Shown: positions 7,514 through 15,425 of the stretch, piece after piece | Position numbering within the stretch: the stretch's first letter is position 1 | Layout: the number at the start of each line of letters is the position of its first letter | Assembly (NCBI GenBank): GCA_021324255.1 | Contig: JAJPJL010000083.1 | Span: 73,291 to 108,620 of the forward strand | Direction: 5' to 3' | DNA: 35,330 bases | DNA from: Bacillota bacterium | Lineage (GTDB): Bacteria > Sysuimicrobiota > Sysuimicrobiia > Sysuimicrobiales > Segetimicrobiaceae | Notes under the pieces: generated by a model | The model's input: only the letters and a program-made list of their open reading frames with translations | Told to the model about the DNA's origin: nothing | The model's database searches: none | Program-made: the position numbers and the translations under genes

Positions 7514-7979
7514 GGGCGGCTCCCTCCGCGCAGGCCGCGATCGCGTCGATGATCTTCGTGTAGCCGGTGCAGCGGCAGAGGTTGCCCGCGATCGCCCGGC
7601 GGATCTCCGCGCGGCTCGCCCGCGGCCGGTCTCGCAGCAGCGCGTACGCGGTGAGCAGCATCCCGGGCGTGCAAAACCCGCACTGCGCGGCCCCATGCGC
7701 CACGAACGCGGACTGCAGCGGGTGCGGCGCGCCCGCGTCGCCGAGGCCGCGCACCGTCATGAGATCGCGCCCCTGCGCGCGCGCGGCGAGCACCAGGCAG
7801 CTGCTCACCGGCTCGCCGTCCAGGAGCACGGTGCACGTGCCGCACACGCCTTCCCCGCACCCTTCCTTCACGTCCACGGCCCCGCGGGCGCGGAGGACCT
7901 CGAGCAGCGTCCGGTGCGCCGCGGTCTGGGCCTCGCACGGCTCTCCGTTGAGCGTGAACGCGATCCGAAGTTCGGTCAC
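7506..7979 (-). CDS. 2Fe-2S small subunit of molybdenum hydroxylase (module 1)
   Basis: 157 residues from GTG 7977-7979, overlapping the stop of the FAD subunit as GTGA. The plant-type ferredoxin cluster is Cys41, 46, 49 and 61 in EGCGEGVCGTCTVLLDG. The helical-domain cluster is Cys100 and 103 (QCGFCTPGML) with Cys135 and 137 (NLCRCTGY). All eight ligands are present. It passes electrons from the molybdenum site in the large subunit to the FAD of the medium subunit. Length and motif spacing are normal for CoxS/HcrC-type proteins. Confidence 0.94.
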   Translation of the reverse strand: MTELRIAFTLNGEPCEAQTAAHRTLLEVLRARGAVDVKEGCGEGVCGTCTVLLDGEPVSSCLVLAARAQGRDLMTVRGLGDAGAPHPLQSAFVAHGAAQCGFCTPGMLLTAYALLRDRPRASRAEIRRAIAGNLCRCTGYTKIIDAIAACAEGAARG

Positions 7980-8851
7980 ACGATGGCCCTCCCCGCGGCC
8001 TCCGCCGCCCGCTCCAGCGCACGGGCCGTCAGCACGGCCGCGAGGTGCCGGCGGTACTCGGCCGACGCGTGGATGTCACCCTCGGGGTCGATCTCGAGCG
8101 GCCGCTCCGCGACGGCGCGCCGGATGGCGCCCGACTCGAGCCGCTCGCCGCGGAGCGCCGCCTCGAGGCGGTCGAGCCGCGCCGGCACCGGTCCGACGCC
8201 GGCCAGCGCGACGCGGGCGCGCGCCACCGCACCGCCGTCGAGCTCCACCACGGCGACGGCGGCCACCACCGCGAAGTCGCCCGCGCGCCGGCTGAACTCC
8301 TCCACGGCGAAGCCGGCCCCCGGCGAGGGCAGCGGCAGCCGCACGGCGGTGAGGAGCTCGCCGGGGGCGAGCGCGGTCGTCAGCATGCCCACGAAGAAGT
8401 CGCCGGCGTCCACGACGCGCTCGCCGCGCGCGCTTCGCAGCACCACCGCGCCGTCCAGCGCCCGCAGGACCGCGGGCAGCTCGGCGGCGGGATCGGCGTG
8501 AGCCACGCTGCCGCCGACGGTGCCCAGGGCCCGGACCCGCGCGTTGCCGATGAGCGCCGCCGCCTCCTGGAGCAGCGGGCAGAGGGCGAGCAGCCCCTCG
8601 CCGCGCTCCAGCGCGCGATGCCGGACGAGCGCGCCCACCTCGAGCGCGCCGGGGGTCCTCCGGACCGCGCGGAGCTCGTGCAGGCGGTCGAGGTCCACGA
8701 CGAGCCGTGGCCGCGCCAGCCGCAGCGTGAGGAGCGGCACGAGGCTCTGGCCGCCGGCGAGCGGGCGCGCGTCCTCGCCGCGCTCCCGGAGCAGGTCCAG
8801 CGCGTCGGCGAGCGTCGCGGGCGCTTCGTAGTCAAACGGCGCGGCGGGCAT
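7976..8851 (-). CDS. FAD-binding medium subunit of molybdenum hydroxylase (module 1)
   Basis: 291 residues from ATG 8849-8851, with GGGAG upstream. It is a CoxM-type flavoprotein: FAD loops ARPLAGGQSLVPLLTLRLARP (about 29-49) and ALGTVGGSVAHADPAAELPAV (about 108-128), then the CO dehydrogenase flavoprotein C-terminal domain with FSRRAGDFAVVAAVAVVELDGG and DIHASAEYRRHLAAVLTARALE. It takes electrons from the iron-sulfur subunit and hands them to an acceptor not identified here. It is the first gene of module 1 and follows a 110-base gap after the SDR gene, where a separate promoter could lie. Confidence 0.93.
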   Translation of the reverse strand: MPAAPFDYEAPATLADALDLLRERGEDARPLAGGQSLVPLLTLRLARPRLVVDLDRLHELRAVRRTPGALEVGALVRHRALERGEGLLALCPLLQEAAALIGNARVRALGTVGGSVAHADPAAELPAVLRALDGAVVLRSARGERVVDAGDFFVGMLTTALAPGELLTAVRLPLPSPGAGFAVEEFSRRAGDFAVVAAVAVVELDGGAVARARVALAGVGPVPARLDRLEAALRGERLESGAIRRAVAERPLEIDPEGDIHASAEYRRHLAAVLTARALERAAEAAGRAIV

Positions 8852-8895
8852 CGGTGCTCCCTACGACACCGGGTCGGTGGCCATGCTGTCCGTCA

Positions 8896-8923
8896 TTGCC
8901 GAACTCCGGCAAGGGTTCGAACC
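8896..8923. promoter_or_regulatory. dyad cluster in the gap before Mo-hydroxylase module 1
   Basis: The 110-base gap 8852-8961 contains a 6-bp inverted repeat (TTGCCG at 8896-8901, CGGCAA at 8907-8912) directly followed by the perfect 10-base palindrome GGTTCGAACC (8914-8923). It is the only sizeable gap between the liv-hyu unit and module 1. This could be an operator for module 1 or a weak terminator for the SDR gene. The palindrome resembles a tRNA T-loop, but no tRNA can be folded around it. Confidence 0.35.
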
Positions 8924-8961
8924 GGCCGGCCCATCTCTCGTCACACATCAAAGACGCCGCG

Positions 8962-9747
8962 CTAGACGTCCCATCCGCCGTCGACGACGAGGTCATGGCC
9001 GGTGATCTGCCGGCTTTCGTCCGATGCCAGAAACGCGACCGCGTGCGCGACGTCGTCGTCCGTGGAGAACCGGCGCAGCGCCATCTCCCCCACATATTCG
9101 TCGAACACGTCCCGCTCGGTCGTGCCGCGCACCCGCGCCTTCTCCGCGATGATCCCCGTCATGCGCCCGCCTTCCACGACGCCCGGGCAGATCGCGTTGA
9201 CGTTGATGTTGAACGGCCCGACCTCCAGCGCCAGCGTCCTCGTGAGCCCGCGCACGGCCCATTTCGACGCCGAGTACGGCGCGCGATACCGGTATCCGCG
9301 CAGGCCGGACGTGCCCGCGATGTTGATGATCTTGCCGGAGCGCTGCGCGATCATCACCGGCACGACGGCCCGGCAGCAGAGAAACGTGCCCTTGAGGTTC
9401 ACGGCCAGGACGTGATCCCAGGCCGCGGGATCGACGGCGTAAAGCGGCGTCTCCACGGGGCCGGTGACGCCCGCGGCGTTGACGAGCACGTCGATCCGTC
9501 CAAACTCGGAACGTGTGCGGTCCACCAGGTTCGCGACCTGGGCCTCCGCCGTGACGTCGGTGGGCACGGCGAGGTGCCGGCCGCCGTGCTCCAGCCCGCG
9601 CAGCCGGTCCACGAGCGCCGCCAGCGGCGCCGCGTCGCGCGCCGCCGCCACGACGTGGGCGCCTTCCCGCGCCAGGCGGGTGCAGATCGCGCCTCCCATC
9701 CCCTTGGCCGCCCCCGTCACGATCGCGACCCGGTCATGCAGCTTCAC
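8962..9747 (-). CDS. SDR family NAD(P)-dependent oxidoreductase
   Basis: 261 residues from GTG 9745-9747, chosen because it overlaps the hyuB stop as GTGA and has GGGAGG 9 bases upstream; an upstream start at 9768 is less likely. Classical SDR: nucleotide motif TGAAKGMG (11-18), LVNAAG (88-93), YSASK (Tyr158, Lys162), and the C-terminal ITGHDLVVDGG. The residue usually occupied by the catalytic serine, 13 before the tyrosine, is Gly145 within NIAGTSG; Thr146 or Ser147 may replace it. It interconverts an alcohol and a ketone in the cytoplasm. As last gene of the liv-hyu unit it probably acts on an intermediate of that pathway. The stop is TAG. Confidence 0.9.
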   Translation of the reverse strand: MKLHDRVAIVTGAAKGMGGAICTRLAREGAHVVAAARDAAPLAALVDRLRGLEHGGRHLAVPTDVTAEAQVANLVDRTRSEFGRIDVLVNAAGVTGPVETPLYAVDPAAWDHVLAVNLKGTFLCCRAVVPVMIAQRSGKIINIAGTSGLRGYRYRAPYSASKWAVRGLTRTLALEVGPFNINVNAICPGVVEGGRMTGIIAEKARVRGTTERDVFDEYVGEMALRRFSTDDDVAHAVAFLASDESRQITGHDLVVDGGWDV

Positions 9748-11414
9748 GGCCGCTCCCTCCCGGTCCACGGATTCCGCGCCTCGGGCGCCGCGGTGACGTA
9801 CCCATCAACGGCGTCGGCTTCGGCGAGCTCGCGGGGCCGCTCCTCCGGCGGGCCAAACCCGCCCCCGCCGCAGCTCTCCACGATCACCACCGCGCCTTGC
9901 CCCAGGTCGCGGTTCTCCTTTCCGCCGACGGCCGCGCGGCGGTCCCCCTCCACGCAGACCACGCGAAACGGCGCCCCGGCCTCCCCGCCAAAGACGCCCC
10001 AGGGCGGGATCCGCATCCGCTCCACCATCGTCGACAGTTCCGCGCGCGGGGCCAAGAGCCGGTAGGCGCGGCGGAGCCCCAGCCCGCCCCGGTGACGGCC
10101 GCGACCTCCGCTGTCCGGCACGAGCTCGCAGCACTCCACCCGCAGCGGGTATTCGCTCTCGATCACCTCGACCGGGGTGTTCATGACGTTGCTCATGTGC
10201 ACGCGGATGCCGTTGAGGCCGTCCCTCGCCGCGCTCGCGCCCTCGCCGCCGCCGTGCACCTCGTACAAGATGAACGGCCGGCCGTCCGCTCGTGCGCCGC
10301 TCACCATCACGAGCCCGGACGTGCCCGGCCCGCCGGCGACGACGCGGTCGGGGAGCGCCGGGGCCAGCGCCCGGAACACGGCGTCAACCACGCGCTGGGA
10401 CGTCTCGTGGTTCCCGCCGACGCGCGGCGCGTCCGGACCGGGATCCAGGATGGACCGCGGCGGGATGTGGAGCGTAATCGGCCGGTAGCACCCGGCGTTC
10501 GCCGGGATCTCGGGGCCGAGCAGCGCGCGGGCCGCGTAAAACACCGCGGACGCGGTGACGAACCGCGTGGCGTTGAGCGGTCCCGGGACCTCCGGCGCCG
10601 TGCCCGCGAAGTCCAGGTGCAGCGTTCCGGCGCCGGCGCGGACGCGCACGGCGATGCGCAGCGGCCCGCTGCCGGCGCCGTCGTCGTCGAGCCAGTCCTC
10701 GCCGGCGTAGTCGCCCGGGGGCAGCGCGGCGATCGCGGCCCGCATCTGCGCCTCGGACTCGTCGAGGAACCGCGCCGCGCAGCCCTCGACCACCTCGGCG
10801 CCAAACCGATCGAAGACCTCGAGGAGGCGCGCCGCCGCTACCGCGTTCGCGGCGTACTGCGCGAGCAGATCCCCGCGCCGCTCGTCGCGCCCACGAACGT
10901 TGCTCAGCACCAGGTCCAGCATCCGCTCGTTGGGCTCGCCCCGCACGAACAGCGGCACCGGCGGAATGCAGAGCCCCTCCGCGTACCGGTCGCGCGCTCC
11001 GGCCACGTAGCTCCCGCGCCGGGCTCCGCCGATGTCCGGCCAATGCGCGAGGTTGACCGCGAACGCCACCAGCCGGCCCCCGTGAAAGATCGGCGTGATC
11101 GCCTTGACGTCGGGGAGGTGATTGCCCCCGACCTCGGGGTCGTTGGTCACGTACACGTCCCCCGGGTGGAGATCGTCCGCGGGCACGCGCCTCAGCAGTT
11201 CCTCCACGGTGAACGCCATCACGCCGAGGTGAATCGGGATGTCGCGGCCCTGCGCGATGAGGCGGCCCCGCGCGTCGGTCAGCGCGCACGAGAGGTCCCC
11301 GGCCTCCTTGAGGACCGGGGAGCGCGCGGAGCGCATGAGCACAACGCGCATCTCCTCCGCGATGGACAGGACCGCGTGGCGGACGACCTCCAGGGTCACG
11401 GGATCCGGCGTCAC
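9744..11414 (-). CDS. hyuB: hydantoinase B/oxoprolinase family protein
   Basis: 556 residues from GTG 11412-11414, overlapping the hyuA stop as GTGA. It opens VTPDPVTLEVVRHAVLSIAEEMRVVLMRSARSPVLKEAGDLSCALTDARG, the usual HyuB N-terminus, and continues with HPGDVYVTNDPEVGGNHLPDVKAITPIF, FAVNLAHWPDIGG, LDFAGTAPEVPGPLNATRFVTASAVFYAARAL and EVHGGGEGASAARDGLNGIRVHMSNVMNTPVEVIE. Length is typical. With HyuA it forms the ATP-dependent amidohydrolase/carboxylase family (N-methylhydantoinase, 5-oxoprolinase, acetophenone or acetone carboxylase relatives). The substrate cannot be read from the sequence, but ring opening of a cyclic amide fits the Liv and DUF1989 neighbours. Confidence 0.92.
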   Translation of the reverse strand: MTPDPVTLEVVRHAVLSIAEEMRVVLMRSARSPVLKEAGDLSCALTDARGRLIAQGRDIPIHLGVMAFTVEELLRRVPADDLHPGDVYVTNDPEVGGNHLPDVKAITPIFHGGRLVAFAVNLAHWPDIGGARRGSYVAGARDRYAEGLCIPPVPLFVRGEPNERMLDLVLSNVRGRDERRGDLLAQYAANAVAAARLLEVFDRFGAEVVEGCAARFLDESEAQMRAAIAALPPGDYAGEDWLDDDGAGSGPLRIAVRVRAGAGTLHLDFAGTAPEVPGPLNATRFVTASAVFYAARALLGPEIPANAGCYRPITLHIPPRSILDPGPDAPRVGGNHETSQRVVDAVFRALAPALPDRVVAGGPGTSGLVMVSGARADGRPFILYEVHGGGEGASAARDGLNGIRVHMSNVMNTPVEVIESEYPLRVECCELVPDSGGRGRHRGGLGLRRAYRLLAPRAELSTMVERMRIPPWGVFGGEAGAPFRVVCVEGDRRAAVGGKENRDLGQGAVVIVESCGGGGFGPPEERPRELAEADAVDGYVTAAPEARNPWTGRERP

Positions 11415-13408
11415 GACGGCTCGATCCACAGGAGCCCCGCCGCATCTCGCCGCGCGCTCTGCCCGGGATAGACGAGAGCGGTGCACCAGGGATCCTCGAC
11501 GATCGCCGGCCCGGGGCATGCGCGGCCGCACGGCACGCCCATCCTCGAGTGGACGGGCGCCTCGACCCACCCGGTCCCGTAGAAAAAGACCGGGCGCGAC
11601 CGCGCGGCGGCGGCCCCGGCGGCCGGCGCGACGAGCCTGGCCTCCCGCTCCGGGACCATAGCGGCCGCCCGCACGGCGACTCCCTCCACCGGCTCGTCCG
11701 TCGCGTACTGGTAGCGGAGACGGTGCAGCGCCAAAAACCTGGCCCGCACCGCCGCGCCGTCGAGCCCCGGCGCAACCGGCACCTCGAGCTCGTAGTTTTG
11801 CCCGACATAGCGCAGGTCGATCGACCGCTGGAGGACGACCCTGCCGGGCGGCACGCCGTCGTCGAGGCACCGCGCGAGGAGGTCGGCCTCCAGCTCGCGA
11901 AGCGGCCCCTCCCAGGCCTCGGGCCCGTCGTCCGCGAGGCGCACGCGGGCGCTCTGCACCGCATCGTAGCGGCGGTCCGCGAGGGCGCACCCACAGGCGG
12001 AGAAGACGCCCGCGTAGGCCGGGACGAGCGCCCGCGGCATGCCGGCGAGCGCCGCCAGACGGCCGGCGTGGATCGGACCGGCGCCGCCGTACGCGACCAG
12101 GGTCAGCGCCCTCGGATCGACGCCGCGCTCGAGCGACACCGTGCGGATCGCCCTGAGCATCGCCGCGTTTGCGATCTCCACGATCCCCGCGGCCGCCTCC
12201 GGCACGCCCATCCCGAAGCGCGCGGCGAGCGGCTCGATCGCGCGCCGGGCGAGGTCCGGATCGAGCCTGACGCCGCCGATCGCGCCGGCCTCGCTCAGCA
12301 CGCCGAGGACGACGTAGGCGTCCGTCACAGTCGCGCGCTCGCCGCCCCGCCCGTAGCAGGCCGGTCCCGGCTCCGCCCCCGCGCTCTCCGGACCGACCTT
12401 GAGCGCTCCCGCCCGGTCGACCCACGCGATGGATCCCCCGCCCGCGCCGATGCTCTCGACGGCCACGGACCGCAACCGGACCGGTTGGCCGAGCACCCGG
12501 CGTTCCGTGACCGACTCCGCCAGCCCGTCGCGGATCAGGCAGACGTCGGTAGAGGTGCCGCCCATGTCGAGCGCCACCGCGTCCCGGATGCCCGCGCCGG
12601 CGATCACCGCCCGCGCCGCCGCCACGCCGGCCGCCGGCCCCGACATGTAGAGCGCAAGCGGGCGATCCACGACCTGGCGCGCGGACGCCACGCCGCCGTT
12701 CGATTGCATGAGCTCGAGCGGCGCCCGGACGCCGCCCGCGCGGAGCCCGGCCTCGAGATCGCCGAGGTGCCGCGCCACGAGCGGTCTGACGCGCGCGTGC
12801 GCGCACGTCGTGTGCGAGCGTTCGTACTCGCGGAACTCGGGATTGACCGCGGACGACAGGCACACGTGGCGGACATGCGGGCCGAGCAGCGCGGCGGCCC
12901 GGCGCTCGTGGACCGGATTGGCGTAGGCGTGGAGGAAGCAGACCGCGACGGCCTCGACCTCGGCGCCCCGCAACGCGTCCGCGAGCGCCCTGACCTCGCT
13001 CTCCGCGAGCGGCACGAGGACGCGCCCCTGGTGGTCGATGCGCTCCGTGACCTCGAACCGCAGCGCCCGGGGCACCGCGGGCGCCGCGCGGCCCGGGACG
13101 TCCAGCCGGTACAGGTGGTCGCGCTGCTGCCGCCCGATCTCCAGCACGTCGCGGAACCCGCGCGTGGTGACGAGGGCGACCCGAGCGCCGGCGCCCGCCA
13201 CGAGCGCGTTGGTCACGACCGTGGTTCCGTACGTCAGCCGGGCCACGCCGCCGTGGCCAACGGCCCGCAGGCCGTCCATGAGCGCTCGGGAAGGATCAGG
13301 CGACGCCGGCCGCTTGACGACGTGCGGCGGGCCGCCGCCCGGCGCCACCATGACCAGGTCGGTGAATGTCCCCCCCGCGTCGATGCCGACGGCCGCGGGT
13401 GCCGTCAC
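11411..13408 (-). CDS. hyuA: hydantoinase A/oxoprolinase family protein
   Basis: 665 residues from GTG 13406-13408, overlapping the preceding stop as GTGA. The N-terminal hydantoinase/oxoprolinase domain carries the phosphate-binding loop GIDAGGTFTDLV (8-19); YGTTVVTNALV follows. The central hydantoinase A domain has SAVNPEFREYERSHTTCAHARV, LMQSNGGVA, YMSGPAAGVAAARAV and the second nucleotide loop ALDMGGTSTDVCLI, then SIGAGGGSIAWVD and YGGAGPIHAGRLA. This is the ATP-using subunit of the HyuAB pair; it activates the amide or keto substrate by phosphorylation. Subfamily (hydantoinase, oxoprolinase or carboxylase) is unresolved; no gamma-type third subunit is adjacent, which disfavours an acetone carboxylase role. 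Confidence 0.92.
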   Translation of the reverse strand: MTAPAAVGIDAGGTFTDLVMVAPGGGPPHVVKRPASPDPSRALMDGLRAVGHGGVARLTYGTTVVTNALVAGAGARVALVTTRGFRDVLEIGRQQRDHLYRLDVPGRAAPAVPRALRFEVTERIDHQGRVLVPLAESEVRALADALRGAEVEAVAVCFLHAYANPVHERRAAALLGPHVRHVCLSSAVNPEFREYERSHTTCAHARVRPLVARHLGDLEAGLRAGGVRAPLELMQSNGGVASARQVVDRPLALYMSGPAAGVAAARAVIAGAGIRDAVALDMGGTSTDVCLIRDGLAESVTERRVLGQPVRLRSVAVESIGAGGGSIAWVDRAGALKVGPESAGAEPGPACYGRGGERATVTDAYVVLGVLSEAGAIGGVRLDPDLARRAIEPLAARFGMGVPEAAAGIVEIANAAMLRAIRTVSLERGVDPRALTLVAYGGAGPIHAGRLAALAGMPRALVPAYAGVFSACGCALADRRYDAVQSARVRLADDGPEAWEGPLRELEADLLARCLDDGVPPGRVVLQRSIDLRYVGQNYELEVPVAPGLDGAAVRARFLALHRLRYQYATDEPVEGVAVRAAAMVPEREARLVAPAAGAAAARSRPVFFYGTGWVEAPVHSRMGVPCGRACPGPAIVEDPWCTALVYPGQSARRDAAGLLWIEPS

Positions 13409-14463
13409 GACCGCCCGGGGTCCTCGGCGCGGCCGCGCCCGGGCGGCGCCGCGCACCGGGCCGGCTCGGCCTCTCCGGAGCGCCCCGGCACGTAGCCGCG
13501 CCGCTTGTCGACGACGTTCAGGAGCGGCGCGCCCCGCAGCCACCGCGCGAAGTTGGTCCGGAAGAGCGCCGCGAGGTCCTCGAGCGACCCCGCAAAGTCG
13601 CCGGACATGTGCGGCGACACGATCACCCCCGGCACATCCCACAGGGGATCGTCTGGGGGGAGCGGCTCGCGGGCAAACACGTCGAGGGCCGCCCCGGCGA
13701 TGCGCCCGGCGCGCAGGGCCCCAAGCAGCGCCCCTTCGTCCATGATCGCGCCGCGGCCGACGTTGATGAGGCGCGCGCCTGGCTTCATCCGCGCGAACAC
13801 GCCCGCGCCGATCATGCCGCGCGTCTCGGGCGTCAGGGGGGTGGCGATCACGAGGTAGTCCGCGTCGCCCACCACGCGTGCCAGCTCGGACGCCGGGACG
13901 ACCGTCCCGAGATCGGGATCCCGCGGCCGCGCCGTCCGCGCCACCCCGGTGACCCGCATCCCGACCGCGTGCGCCAGCCGGCCGATCGCGCGTCCGATGC
14001 CGCCGGCGCCGACGACGACGACGGTCCGCCCGCCGAGCATCCCGGTCTCGCGGTGCTCCCACGCGTGCCGACGCTGCCGGGCGATCGTGCCCGGCAGATC
14101 CTTTTCGAACGCCAGCATCAGGCCGAGCACGTACTCGCCGATGGCCTGGTCGAAGACGCCCCGCGAGTTCGTCACGATCACGTCGCTCTCGACGAGCTCG
14201 GGAAACAGGACCGTATCGACGCCCGCGGCGGCGACGTGGATCCACCGGAGATCGCGGGCGTCGGCCCAGGCGTCGCGAAGGATGGAGGTGCGGAAGTTCC
14301 AGACCAAGAGGGCGTGCGCGTCCCGGAGCGCCGCGCGCAACGCGGCGAGGTCCCAGGCGTACCGGATCACCGCGGCGTCGGTGACGCCGCCGAGCGCCGG
14401 CCCGCCGGGGCCGCCGTCCGTCAGCACGGCCACCACGGGCCTGGACGGCGGGGCGGGCCTCAC
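13405..14463 (-). CDS. D-isomer-specific 2-hydroxyacid dehydrogenase
   Basis: 352 residues from GTG 14461-14463, overlapping the E1 beta stop as GTGA. The NAD-binding domain has VGAGGIG (151-157) and the catalytic residues are in place: Arg237 (NVGRGAIMDEGAL), Glu266 (DVFAREPLPPDDPLW) and His285 (VSPHMSG). It belongs to the GhrA/glyoxylate-reductase-like branch that reduces 2-oxo acids or oxidises D-2-hydroxy acids. The C-terminus carries an unusual extra tail of about 30 residues rich in Arg, Gly and Pro after NVVDKRRGYVPG. Set between the E1 genes and hyuA, it could supply the 2-oxo acid that the E1 decarboxylates, or remove it. Confidence 0.9.
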   Translation of the reverse strand: MRPAPPSRPVVAVLTDGGPGGPALGGVTDAAVIRYAWDLAALRAALRDAHALLVWNFRTSILRDAWADARDLRWIHVAAAGVDTVLFPELVESDVIVTNSRGVFDQAIGEYVLGLMLAFEKDLPGTIARQRRHAWEHRETGMLGGRTVVVVGAGGIGRAIGRLAHAVGMRVTGVARTARPRDPDLGTVVPASELARVVGDADYLVIATPLTPETRGMIGAGVFARMKPGARLINVGRGAIMDEGALLGALRAGRIAGAALDVFAREPLPPDDPLWDVPGVIVSPHMSGDFAGSLEDLAALFRTNFARWLRGAPLLNVVDKRRGYVPGRSGEAEPARCAAPPGRGRAEDPGRS

Positions 14464-15425
14464 CACCGCGCGAGCCGCACGATCGCCTCGCGGATCCGCC
14501 CGGCGCTCGGCAGGTAAGCGCCCTCCAGCGGGGGCGCGTACGGGACGGGCGTATTTGGGGCGGCGACGCGCGACACCGGCGCGTCGAGCGACGTAAAGAG
14601 ATGCTCGCCGATGTAGGACGCGATCTCGGCGCCGAGGCCGCCCCGGAGCCGGTCCTCGTGGACCACGAGCAGGCGGCTCGTGCGCGCCACGGACTCCGCG
14701 ACGGTCTCGAGGTCGAGCGGCAAGAGCGTACGCAGGTCGATGACCTCCGCCTCGACGCCGTCCCGTGCCGCGGCCTCGGCCGCCTCCAGCGATCGGTGCG
14801 CCATCATGCCGTAGGTCGCCACGGTGACGTCGCGGCCGGGCCGGCGCACCGCCGCGCGGCCCAAGGGCACAAACGCGAGCCCGCCGTCGACCGGCCCGCG
14901 CAACGACCGATACAGCGCCTTGTGCTCGAGAAACAGCACCGGGTTCGGATCGGCGATCGCGGACAGCAGCAGCCCCTTCGCGTCCTGCGGCGTCGACGGC
15001 AGCACGATCTTGAGCCCCGGCGCGTGAAAGAAGTACGCCTCCACGGACTGCGAGTGAAACGGCCCGCCGTGCGTCCCCGCCCCGCACGGCGCCCGCACGA
15101 CGAGCGGCACGCATCCCCCGGCCCGGTACGCCGACGTCGCCGCGACATTGACCAGCTGGTTGAACGCGTTGGAGATGAAGTCGGCAAACTGCATCTCCGC
15201 GACGGGACGCAGGCCCACGAGCGCGGCGCCCACGGCCGCGCCGACGATGCCCGCTTCGCTGATCGGCGTGTCGATCACGCGGCGGTCCCCGAACTCGTCG
15301 AGGAGGCCCTTGGTCAGCTTGAACGCGCCGCCGTACACCGCGACGTCCTCACCCAGCACGATCACCGACGGATCGGCGCGCATGGCCTCGCGGAGCCCGT
15401 CCGCGATCGCCTCGAGGTACGTCAT
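14460..15425 (-). CDS. 2-oxoacid dehydrogenase E1 component, beta subunit
   Basis: 321 residues from ATG 15423-15425, whose A is shared with the alpha stop (TGATG). Transketolase-like pyrimidine-binding domain: LREAMRADPSVIVLGEDVAVYGGAFKLTKGL, then DTPISEAGIVGAAVGAALVGLRPVAEMQFADF, with the Glu that assists thiamine diphosphate in ISEAG. HGGPFHSQSVEAYFFHAPGLKIVLPSTPQDAKGLL and the C-terminal DVTVATYGMMAHRSLEAA and VIDLRTLLPLD follow. Normal length for PdhB/AcoB/BkdB. With the alpha subunit it decarboxylates a 2-oxo acid. No E2 or E3 gene is in the window, so it must borrow them or release a different product. Confidence 0.92.
   Translation of the reverse strand: MTYLEAIADGLREAMRADPSVIVLGEDVAVYGGAFKLTKGLLDEFGDRRVIDTPISEAGIVGAAVGAALVGLRPVAEMQFADFISNAFNQLVNVAATSAYRAGGCVPLVVRAPCGAGTHGGPFHSQSVEAYFFHAPGLKIVLPSTPQDAKGLLLSAIADPNPVLFLEHKALYRSLRGPVDGGLAFVPLGRAAVRRPGRDVTVATYGMMAHRSLEAAEAAARDGVEAEVIDLRTLLPLDLETVAESVARTSRLLVVHEDRLRGGLGAEIASYIGEHLFTSLDAPVSRVAAPNTPVPYAPPLEGAYLPSAGRIREAIVRLARW

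Noticed and set aside
5204-8851. CO dehydrogenase (coxMSL) assignment
   Set aside because: The large subunit lacks the AYRCSFR active-site loop and has AMRGFG as in the general hydroxylase group; the same holds for module 2.
8896-8935. tRNA-like T-loop GGTTCGAACC
   Set aside because: No acceptor, D or anticodon stems can be formed on either strand; it is a simple palindrome.
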